Assembly: GCA_963822215.1 (NCBI GenBank)
Contig: CAWGGX010000003.1
Location: 1,359,370 to 1,423,369 of the forward strand
Direction: 5' to 3'
DNA from: Roseiarcus sp963822215
Lineage (GTDB): Bacteria; Pseudomonadota; Alphaproteobacteria; Rhizobiales; Beijerinckiaceae
DNA: 64,000 nt
The notes under the pieces were generated by a model. That model saw only the letters and a list, made by a program, of their open reading frames with translations, did not search any database and was not told where the DNA came from. This document shows, in pieces, positions 57,386-64,000 of this stretch; the first letter of the stretch is position 1, and the number at the start of each line of letters is the position of its first letter. A program made the position numbers and the translations under genes.

Positions 57386-59221
57386 ATGGCGACGAACGGC
57401 TCCCCGGCTGAGAGCGCACCGGCGCTCGGCGGCAAGGCCTACCCGATCACGGACCACACTTACGACGTCGTGGTGGTAGGCGCGGGCGGCGCAGGATTGC
57501 GCGCCACCGTCGGATGCGCCGAGGCTGGACTGAAGACCGCGTGCATCTCCAAGGTCTTCCCGACCCGCTCGCACACGGTCGCAGCGCAGGGAGGCATCTC
57601 CGCCTCGCTCGGCAACATGGGGCCGGACGACTGGCGCTGGCACATGTACGATACCGTCAAAGGCTCCGACTGGCTCGGCGACCAGGACGCGATTGAATAT
57701 CTGTGCCGCAACGCTCCGGCCGCGGTCTACGAGCTCGACCACTGGGGCGTGCCGTTCTCCCGCACGGAAGAGGGCAAGATCTACCAGCGGCCGTTCGGCG
57801 GCATGACCACCGAGTTCGGCAAAGGCATCGCACAACGCACCTGCGCCGCCGCCGACCGCACCGGCCACGCGATGCTGCACACGCTCTACGGCCAGGCGCT
57901 CAGGGCGCAGTGCGCGTTCTTCACCGAGTTTTTCGCCATCGACCTTATCCGCGACTCCGAGGGCGCCGTGCGCGGCGTCGTCTGCCTCAAGATGGACGAC
58001 GGCACGATCCACCGCTTCCGCGCCCAGACGACGGTGCTCGCGACCGGCGGCTACGGCCGGGCCTACTTCTCCTGCACTTCGGCGCATACCTGCACCGGCG
58101 ACGGCAACGGTATGGTTTTGCGGGCGGGATTGCCGCTGCAGGACATGGAGTTCGTGCAGTTCCACCCGACCGGCATCTACGGCGCCGGCTGCCTTATCAC
58201 CGAGGGCGCTCGCGGCGAAGGGGGCTATCTCGTCAATTCGGAAGGCGAGCGCTTCATGGAGCGCTACGCGCCTCATGCCAAGGACCTCGCCTCGCGTGAC
58301 GTCGTCAGCCGCTCGATGACGATCGAGATCCGCGAAGGGCGCGGCGTCGGCAAGAACAAGGACCACATGTACCTGCACCTCGACCATCTCGATCCGAAGG
58401 TGCTGCACGAGCGCCTGCCCGGCATCTCGGACCTGGCGCGCATTTTCGCCGGCGTCGACCTGACCAAGGAGCCAATCCCGGTCCTGCCGACCGCCCATTA
58501 CAACATGGGCGGCATCCCGACGAACTATCACGGCGAGGTGCTGACCAAGGTCGGCGGCGATCCGGACTCGATCGTGCCCGGGCTGATGGCGCTCGGCGAG
58601 GCCGCCTGCGTGTCCGTCCATGGCGCAAACCGCCTCGGCTCCAATTCGCTGATCGACCTCGTCGTCTTCGGCCGCGCTGCGGGCCAGCGCGCCGCTGAGA
58701 AGCTCAAGTCCGGCGAGCGCCAGGCCGACCTGCCGAAGGACAGCGCCGATCGCGCCCTCTCGCGGCTCGACTTTTTCCGCAACGCCAAGGGCCGCTCGCC
58801 GACGGCGCAGCTCCGCCTCGCCATGCAGAAGATCATGCAGGCCGACTGCGCGGTGTTCCGCACCGCCAAGTCGCTCGAGGAGGGCAAGCAGAAGATCCAC
58901 GAGGCCTGGCAGGCCGGCGCCGACGTCGCCATCACCGACCGCTCGCTGATCTGGAACTCCGACCTGATCGAAACGCTCGAGTACGACAACCTCATCGTCC
59001 AGGCGGTGGTGACGATGGAAGGCGCGCTGAACCGGCTCGAGAGCCGCGGCGCCCATGCCCGCGAGGACTACCCGAACCGGGACGACGCCAACTGGATGAA
59101 GCACACGCTCGCCTGGATCGACCCGAACCGGAAGGCGGTCAAGATCGACTACCGGCCGGTCCACACCTACACGATGAGCAACGACGTATCGTACATCGAG
59201 CCGAAGGCGCGGGTGTACTGA
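57386..59221 (+). CDS. sdhA: Succinate dehydrogenase flavoprotein subunit SdhA
   Basis: A 611-residue flavoprotein. The FAD site is YDVVVVGAGGAGLRAT; SKVFPTRSHTVAAQGGI contains the histidine that holds FAD covalently. Substrate-site residues lie in QFHPTGIYGAG and PTAHYNMGGIPTNYHG; the C-terminus has HTLAWID and YIEPKARVY. The ATG at 57386 gives the normal length; the frame is open further upstream through sdhD only as a shadow. It oxidises succinate to fumarate on the matrix-equivalent (cytoplasmic) side. Confidence 0.97.
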   Translation: MATNGSPAESAPALGGKAYPITDHTYDVVVVGAGGAGLRATVGCAEAGLKTACISKVFPTRSHTVAAQGGISASLGNMGPDDWRWHMYDTVKGSDWLGDQDAIEYLCRNAPAAVYELDHWGVPFSRTEEGKIYQRPFGGMTTEFGKGIAQRTCAAADRTGHAMLHTLYGQALRAQCAFFTEFFAIDLIRDSEGAVRGVVCLKMDDGTIHRFRAQTTVLATGGYGRAYFSCTSAHTCTGDGNGMVLRAGLPLQDMEFVQFHPTGIYGAGCLITEGARGEGGYLVNSEGERFMERYAPHAKDLASRDVVSRSMTIEIREGRGVGKNKDHMYLHLDHLDPKVLHERLPGISDLARIFAGVDLTKEPIPVLPTAHYNMGGIPTNYHGEVLTKVGGDPDSIVPGLMALGEAACVSVHGANRLGSNSLIDLVVFGRAAGQRAAEKLKSGERQADLPKDSADRALSRLDFFRNAKGRSPTAQLRLAMQKIMQADCAVFRTAKSLEEGKQKIHEAWQAGADVAITDRSLIWNSDLIETLEYDNLIVQAVVTMEGALNRLESRGAHAREDYPNRDDANWMKHTLAWIDPNRKAVKIDYRPVHTYTMSNDVSYIEPKARVY

Positions 59222-59255
59222 CGCGACCGGCGCCCCGGCACATGGATCAACGCTT

Positions 59256-60038
59256 ATGGTTCAATTCTTCCTGCCCAAGAATTCCCGCCCGACCAAGGGC
59301 AAGTTGTGGCCGAAGCCCTCCACCGCCAAGCGGGTGACGGAGTTCCACATCTATCGCTGGAATCCGGACGACAACGAAAACCCGCGGATGGACACCTATT
59401 TCGTCGACCGCGACGATTGCGGGCCGATGGTGCTGGACGCGCTCATCTGGATCAAATCCAAGATCGATTCGACGCTCGCCTTTCGCCGCTCCTGCCGCGA
59501 GGGCGTGTGCGGCTCCTGCGCGATGAACATCGACGGCCTCAACACCCTCGCCTGCACCAAGGGCATCGACGAGGTCAAGGCGCCAGTGACGATCCGTCCC
59601 CTGCCGCACGAGTTGGTGGTCAAGGACCTGGTGCCCGACCTCACCGTCTTCTACGCTCAGCACGCCTCGATCGAGCCCTGGCTCCATACGACGACGCCTG
59701 CGCCCGAGAAGGAATGGCTGCAGACGCCGGAGGACCGGGCCAAGCTCGACGGCCTCTACGAGTGCATCCTGTGCGCCTCCTGCTCGACCTCCTGCCCGAG
59801 CTACTGGTGGAACGGCGACAAGTACCTCGGCCCGGCGGTTCTGCTGCAGGCCTACCGCTGGCTCATTGATTCGCGCGACGAGGCGCGGGGCGAACGGCTC
59901 GACAACCTCGAGGACCCGTTCCGCCTCTACCGCTGCCACACGATCATGAACTGCTCCAAGACCTGCCCGAAGGACCTCAACCCGGCCAAGGCGATCGCCG
60001 AGATCAAGGCGATGATGATCGAGCGGCACGTCGGCTGA
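59256..60038 (+). CDS. sdhB: Succinate dehydrogenase iron-sulfur subunit SdhB
   Basis: A 260-residue iron-sulfur protein. The [2Fe-2S] site is CREGVCGSCAMNIDG with a later Cys, the [4Fe-4S] site is CILCASCSTSCPSYWW and the [3Fe-4S] site is CHTIMNCSKTCPKDLNP. It passes electrons from SdhA to ubiquinone at SdhC/D. Last gene of the operon. Confidence 0.97.
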   Translation: MVQFFLPKNSRPTKGKLWPKPSTAKRVTEFHIYRWNPDDNENPRMDTYFVDRDDCGPMVLDALIWIKSKIDSTLAFRRSCREGVCGSCAMNIDGLNTLACTKGIDEVKAPVTIRPLPHELVVKDLVPDLTVFYAQHASIEPWLHTTTPAPEKEWLQTPEDRAKLDGLYECILCASCSTSCPSYWWNGDKYLGPAVLLQAYRWLIDSRDEARGERLDNLEDPFRLYRCHTIMNCSKTCPKDLNPAKAIAEIKAMMIERHVG

Positions 60039-60063
60039 CCGTCGGCGCCTCGAATCCCCCTCG

Positions 60064-60078
60064 CCCCGCGCAGCGGGG
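60064..60078. terminator. Hairpin after sdhB
   Basis: CCCCGC and GCGGGG around a 3-base loop, 26 bases after the sdhB stop. No T-run. Confidence 0.4.
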
Positions 60079-60141
60079 AGAGGGCCGGGGTGAGGGGCTT
60101 TGGCGATTGGCCGCGGGCGCTCGCCCAGCCCCTCATCCTAA

Positions 60142-60167
60142 CCTTCTCCCCGCAAGCGGGGAGAAGG
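60142..60167. repeat. Perfect 12-bp stem palindromic repeat
   Basis: CCTTCTCCCCGC pairs with GCGGGGAGAAGG across AA. Preceded by CCCCTCATCCTAA, a form widespread as an intergenic repeat in Hyphomicrobiales; it may stop transcription from either side. Confidence 0.65.
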
Positions 60168-60340
60168 GACAGTCGGCGCCGCCCTGCCCCCGCCGCTTCG
60201 CCGCCCCCTCTCCCTATAGCCCGTCGACAGGCGGGTGCCCTGGCGGACGGCTTCGCGTAGCCTGTCGACAAACGGGCGTCCTGACGGATGCTCCATGCGG
60301 ACCGCGCCCGGTCGTGCGATTTCCGTTTCCTTCAATTCGC

Positions 60341-60406
60341 TTCCAAAAGCTTCACTTTCCTTCCGCGGAGGCGTTCCAAAAGCTTCCATTCCTTTCCAAA
60401 AGTTGC
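60341..60406. repeat. Three TTCCAAAAG direct repeats
   Basis: TTCCAAAAGCTTC at 60341 and 60374 and TTCCAAAAGTTGC at 60394, all in one direction, spaced 33 and 20 bases. The stretch is AT-rich for this genome and no gene explains it. Confidence 0.6.
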
Positions 60407-60440
60407 AAAAAATTTCCTGGAATCGGGGCTTATCAAGGAC

Positions 60441-61226
60441 TTAGCGCCAGAAGAAGGGGTCAATATTCGACATCGCGAAGTTCGACATGTTCGGCCGTGC
60501 GAAAGGCGGGGCGACCGGGACCGGAGCGGACGGCGGGTTGGGCTCAGCCTCGACGGCGGCGGGCGCCCCGACGTCAACGGGGCTGTCCGGCCCGGCGGGT
60601 GGCGGGGAAGACTCAGCCAGGATGACGGGCGGCGTCTCGGCGGCGAGAAGGCGATCCGGCTCGGCTAGAGGCGGGGCGGGCTCAGCCGCGGCAAGGGGCG
60701 GCGTCTGGGCGGCGAGCGGGCCGCCCGGCTCGATGGGCGGCAAGGCGGGCTCGGCCTCGAGGGCGGGCTCTGGCGCGGCGGCCGGGCTCAATCCGGCCGC
60801 CGGCGCCGATTCGGACCGGGCCTCGCGCCTCAGCCGATCGACGAGCGCCTTGACGACAAGTGCGTCGGCCTCTTGCGACCGCGGCGACCGGGCGGTGTTG
60901 CGGGTGCGCGTCTGATAGGCGTCGAGCCGGTCGATCGCCTTGATGAACGGGGCGATCGCCCGAATGTCGCCCTTGGCCAGCGCCTCGCCCGCGACCTTGA
61001 CGGCGAAGCTCAGCCGTTCGATCTGCAGGGCGGCGTGGGCATCCGCGTCGACCGGCTTGCGGCGCTTCACGTGTGCGGCGACGATCTGGCGGACGCGCCG
61101 GTGCGAAAGCCCCTCCGCGCGCGCGACGTCGCGATAGCCCCAGCCTTCGCGCAGCCGGTCCAGCATGCGCCGCGTCCGCGCCTCGCGCGTGAATTTGGTC
61201 GTCTGTCCCCTCATCCTCTCGTCCAT
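60441..61226 (-). CDS. HTH protein with Pro/Ala-rich tail, unknown function
   Basis: A 261-residue protein. TRRMLDRLREGWGYRDVARA, EGLSHRRVRQIVAAHVKRRK is a helix-turn-helix of the sigma-70 region 4 / transposase type at about residues 15-55. A helical part follows (LQIERLSFAVKVAGEALAKG), then some 120 residues of Pro/Ala/Glu repeats of the ExxPPLxxPE kind. ATG 61226 has a GAGGG site; the open frame runs 37 codons further. It may be a small DNA-binding protein from a mobile element. Target unknown. Confidence 0.65.
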   Translation of the reverse strand: MDERMRGQTTKFTREARTRRMLDRLREGWGYRDVARAEGLSHRRVRQIVAAHVKRRKPVDADAHAALQIERLSFAVKVAGEALAKGDIRAIAPFIKAIDRLDAYQTRTRNTARSPRSQEADALVVKALVDRLRREARSESAPAAGLSPAAAPEPALEAEPALPPIEPGGPLAAQTPPLAAAEPAPPLAEPDRLLAAETPPVILAESSPPPAGPDSPVDVGAPAAVEAEPNPPSAPVPVAPPFARPNMSNFAMSNIDPFFWR

Positions 61227-61472
61227 CCCACCCTCGCCCACCGCCCGGGGCGGCTTGTTTGACTGATAGGAAGCAAAATAACACACATTTCTGTTTTTAG
61301 GAAGACACTGTCGCGTGGGCCGAAATCGGCCGAACAAACAGGGCGTTGCCGGAGCGAGGACGAGAGTTCAGGCGACGTCCGGAGTCGACGTAAGGACTAA
61401 ACCGCTCGCGCGGTAGGGGCGGCGGCGAGGGATGAGGCTGCCATTGAACTGAGGAGGAACGCGGCGGCCGGA
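61227..61472. promoter_or_regulatory. Upstream region of the HTH gene
   Basis: About 245 bases with an AT-rich patch (AAGCAAAATAACACACATTT near 61270) that probably holds the minus-strand promoter of the HTH gene. No other feature is seen before the IS91-type left end. Confidence 0.4.
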
Positions 61473-61522
61473 CTGTCTCAAAATCGTGGGGTTCAACCCC
61501 ATGGGAGACAGGAGCTTTCGCG

Positions 61523-62407
61523 ATGTCCGACAAGCCTATCAGCCGGCTGCGTCAGCGCATGATCGACGACATGACGGCGCGGCGGTTCAAGGAGAAGGTG
61601 CAGAAAGACTACGTCCGGCACGTCAGAACCTTTGCGGCCTTCCTCGGCCGGTCGCCCGATACGGCGACGAAAGAGGACCTTCGCCGCTTTCAGTTGCATC
61701 TGGCGCAGCAGCAGATCAGCCCGGGCTCGATCAACGCCGCCGTCGCCGCGCTTCGGTTCTTCTTCACTGTGACGCTCGAACGGCCAGACCTCGTTCGTCC
61801 TCTGACGATCGTGAACAAGCCGCGCAAGGCGCCGATCGTGCTCAGTCAGGAAGAGGTGGCGCTCCTGCTCGAAGCCGCGCCGGGTCTGAAGTACAAGGCC
61901 GCGCTCAGCGTCGCCTACGGTGCGGGCCTTCGGGTGTCCGAGGTCGCGCACCTGAAGGTGTCCGACATCGACAGCCAGCGCATGACGCTCCGGGTCGAGC
62001 AGGGCAAGGGACAGCGGGATCGCTATGTGATGCTGTCGCCGCAACTGCTCGAACTCTTGCGCGCATGGTGGCATGCGGCGCGGCCGCGGGCCTGGCTGTT
62101 CCCCGGCCAAAACCCGGTCAACCCGATCACCGCCCGTCAGCTCAATCGCGCCGTGCACGCCGCCAAGACCCTGGCGGGGATATCCAAGCGCGTGTCGCCG
62201 CATACCCCCCGGGTCACAGCCCGGGGGTTCGCCACGCATCTGCTCGAGCAGGACGTCGATATCCGGGTGATCCAGGTGTTGCTCGGCCACGCCAAGCTCG
62301 AGACGACCGCACTCTACACCCAGGTCGCCGTCAACACGATCCGCGACGTCAAGAGCCCGCTCGAGCGGCTCGGCGTCAACCTGGCGAAGCGAACGCCGCC
62401 CGCCTGA
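61523..62407 (+). CDS. IS91-associated tyrosine recombinase with altered catalytic box
   Basis: A 294-residue recombinase. Arg in GAGLRVSEV, Lys in QGKGQRDRYV, LLGHAKLETT and the nucleophile in ALYTQV are present. Box II, which reads HVLRHSFATHL in the sister protein at 42287, is here HTPRVTARGFATHL: three extra residues, with the second conserved His lost. The DNA at this point is a palindrome (arms CCCCCGGG and CCCGGGGG around TCACAG). The frame is kept. The His-x-x-Arg pair survives in HTPR, but the fold around it must be disturbed, so activity is doubtful. Confidence 0.85.
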   Translation: MSDKPISRLRQRMIDDMTARRFKEKVQKDYVRHVRTFAAFLGRSPDTATKEDLRRFQLHLAQQQISPGSINAAVAALRFFFTVTLERPDLVRPLTIVNKPRKAPIVLSQEEVALLLEAAPGLKYKAALSVAYGAGLRVSEVAHLKVSDIDSQRMTLRVEQGKGQRDRYVMLSPQLLELLRAWWHAARPRAWLFPGQNPVNPITARQLNRAVHAAKTLAGISKRVSPHTPRVTARGFATHLLEQDVDIRVIQVLLGHAKLETTALYTQVAVNTIRDVKSPLERLGVNLAKRTPPA

Positions 62408-62417
62408 GCGAGGCCGC

Positions 62418-63127
62418 GTGGCGCGGCCTCGCTTCGAGATCGCCGACGTCTTTCGCGCCCACGGGGCGGCATGGCGCAAGGCCAACGCCGGTCATGCGAG
62501 CCTCGCCCAGTTGAAGGTCATGTCGGCGATCGAGACCTGCCGCACTGCCGCGCTCGGCGGCCATGTCGAGCGCTGCGAGGACTGCGCGCACGAACGCGTC
62601 GCCTACAATTCCTGCCGCAACCGCCACTGCCCGAAGTGTCAGGGCGCGGCGGCAAGACAATGGCTGGCCGAACGCGAGGCGGAGCTTCTGCCGGTTCCCT
62701 ACTACCACGTCGTCTTTACCCTGCCGGCTGCGATCGGCGCCATCGCGTTCCACAACAAGGCCGCCGTCTACGACTGCCTGTTCCGGACCGCCGCCGAAAC
62801 GCTGACCACCATTGCCGCCGACCCGAAGCATCTGGGCGCCCGCATCGGCCTCACCGCCGTCCTCCACACCTGGGCTTCGGCGCTGACCCATCATCCGCAC
62901 GTCCACGTCATCGTCCCAGGCGGCGGCCTGTCGCCGGACGGGTCGCGCTGGATCGCCTGCAAGCCCGGCTTCTTCCTGCCGGTGCGCGTGCTGTCACGCC
63001 TGTTCCGCCGCCTCTTCCTCGAAGGGCTCGCGGACCTCCATGAGGCCGGCCGACTGGCTTTCTTCGGCGATCTGGCGCCGCTCGCCGACCGCCGCGCCTT
63101 CGCCGCCGCGCTCGCGCCGTTGCGCTA
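62418..63127 (+). pseudogene. IS91-family transposase, 3' part lost
   Basis: The first ~237 residues match the transposase at 43151: zinc-binding CEDCAHERVAYNSCRNRHCP, VVFTLPAAIGAIAFHNK and the HUH site THHPHVHVIVPGGG. Similarity ends after ALAPLR, where the sister protein continues to its tyrosine (YLARYTHR). The frame then runs to a stop at 63227 through unrelated DNA. Without the tyrosine the enzyme cannot work. Confidence 0.85.
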
Positions 63128-64000
63128 CTGCGAATGCCGAGTAGGTGGGGATGTCGCCATCCCCACCCCTCAGTCGGGTAGGATCAAGGCGCGGACCGGG
63201 CTTCGGATGATGCCGACGTTTCCTTGATCCCCCCTATCATTCCGTACGGCGGGTTTTCCCCAGTACGGCTGGAAGGCTGGCCTATCAGATGGGGCCTTCC
63301 CGAGACGCTGGTCGGCTTAAGCCTGCTCCCGGCATACGCCGCTTCCCGCTCGGTTTGCGTCCATCCTTCGCGCATCGCTTGGCAATCCCGATAATCCCGC
63401 GCTGTGTCGGGACGGTTGCGCGTCGATGCACCGCCGTGGGAGGTTGGGTAGTCCTCCGCCCCAGGGGTCCTCGCTCGGGTCCGGGTTGTTCTGTCCCGAT
63501 CCGTCATCACTTAATCGACCCCATCCGCCCCACTCGCGGGCACGTCCCGACTTCGCCGCACGGCGGCTTATACGGAACGCCTTCGCTGTACGGGAGCGCC
63601 TAAGCGACCCGCGAGCGGTTCCGGGCTTTCGCTGTCCATTCCTTCCTGGCATGCCGTCCTCTATGACCCCGGGGAGTTCGAACATCGTTATCGTCCAGGT
63701 ATTCGATGCCGACATGGCCTTCGCCGAGATCTGAGCGGCTCGGCACTCCCAAAGTTCCCGCAATCCGCTTCACGCGGGGCACGTCTTTCGAGGCTTCCCG
63801 GTTTGCTTACGTTGCGGCCTGCCAGGTTGCTCGCCCCCCTTTGTCGGATCGAACCGGCTTCCCGGCCCCAGAGGGCTTTTACTTCCAGGCTTCCGGCAGA
63901 TTGGTCGCCCGCCCCGCCGCTGGATATGACTACAACACGGACTGGACTCCTTGTGTCGGCGGGACTCTCACCCGCTGGAATGGCAGCTAGCCTCGCTGCA
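63128..64000. other. Unidentified DNA after the IS91 break, running off the window
   Basis: About 870 bases with no full-length gene. Frames of about 100 codons exist on both strands but none has a recognised domain or good ribosome site. The text is unlike the IS91 sister element. The sharp boundary and terminal hairpin suggest an inserted element, perhaps with a long structured non-coding part; its other end is outside the window. Confidence 0.5.
63139..63160. repeat. Hairpin at the break of the second IS91 transposase
   Basis: GTGGGGATG and CATCCCCAC around TCGC, a perfect 9-bp stem about 12 bases after the point where transposase similarity ends. It may be the end of the inserted DNA. 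Confidence 0.6.

Larger units (their letters stand above)
60039..60440. other. 402-bp convergent intergenic region with hairpins and direct repeats
   Basis: Between the ends of sdhB and the HTH gene. It holds two hairpins, a GTCGACAGGCGGG/CCTGTCGACAAACGGG pair near 60222-60276, and three TTCCAAAAG direct repeats. No gene is seen. As both neighbours end here, at least one hairpin should serve in transcription termination. Confidence 0.55.
61473..63127 (+). mobile_element. Second IS91-family element, interrupted
   Basis: It has the same layout as the element at 42.2-44.7 kb but is a different, diverged member. A left-end compound hairpin (CTGTCTC/GAGACAG enclosing TGGGGTT/AACCCCA, 61473-61511) precedes the recombinase gene, and the transposase gene follows 10 bases after it. 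The element breaks off within the transposase at about 63127. Whether the right half lies beyond the window is unknown. Confidence 0.8.

Noticed and set aside
57329..59164. Minus-strand open frame of about 600 codons opposite sdhA
   Set aside because: Antisense shadow of sdhA with the same codon-bias signature.

Overview
The window is high-GC DNA from an alphaproteobacterium, most likely of the order Hyphomicrobiales. The evidence is an IalB-family protein, a DUF1036 protein, an sdhCDAB operon, MntR/MntH, and palindromic interspersed repeats of the kind common in that order. The genus cannot be fixed from sequence alone. The first 41 kb is a type VI secretion (T6SS) region that has been opened up by insertions. 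The remaining 23 kb is a mosaic of metabolic genes and insertion sequences.

1-20 kb: the end of tssM, tagF, the PP2C phosphatase gene pppA and the Ser/Thr kinase gene ppkA form the post-translational switch of the T6SS (threonine phosphorylation pathway). An M23 endopeptidase gene sits between phosphatase and kinase. A secreted protein with six 41-residue repeats, a small secreted protein, a 2.6-kilo-residue autotransporter and an IalB-family protein follow on the minus strand. 20-30 kb: tssB, tssC, hcp, tssE, tssF, tssG and clpV run in order on the plus strand, behind a possible sigma-54 promoter. They give the contractile sheath, inner tube, baseplate and recycling ATPase. A small acidic protein and a DUF1036 protein follow. 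tssA lies apart at 39.4-40.8 kb. tssJ, tssK, tssL, vgrG and PAAR are not seen and may lie upstream.

30-39 kb separates clpV from tssA. It holds an IS4-family element with clear ends and target duplication, a two-gene unit whose large product joins a c-type cytochrome domain to a sedolisin (S53) protease, a predicted papain-like hydrolase, a cation-efflux-like protein and the divergent mntR/mntH pair. 41-49 kb: a small coiled-coil protein, three short-chain dehydrogenases, a peroxiredoxin, a TetR regulator and several gene fragments (SDR, TetR, P450-like), plus a complete IS91-family element. 49-52 kb: an IS110/IS1111-type element that has split a palindromic repeat, followed by four ~135-bp tandem repeats.

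52-60 kb: a sugar-acid locus (UxaA/GarD-type dehydratase, HAD phosphatase, GntR/FCD regulator, PfkB kinase) and the succinate dehydrogenase operon sdhCDAB. 60-64 kb: an HTH protein, then a second IS91-family element. Its integrase carries a palindromic insertion in the catalytic box, and its transposase is broken by unrelated DNA that runs off the end of the window.

The most unusual items are the cytochrome c-sedolisin fusion with its small partner gene, the apparent AUA start of tssF, the repeat split by the IS1111-type element, the palindrome in the integrase active site, and the autotransporter and M23 genes embedded in the T6SS region. All calls come from reading the sequence; no database search was run.
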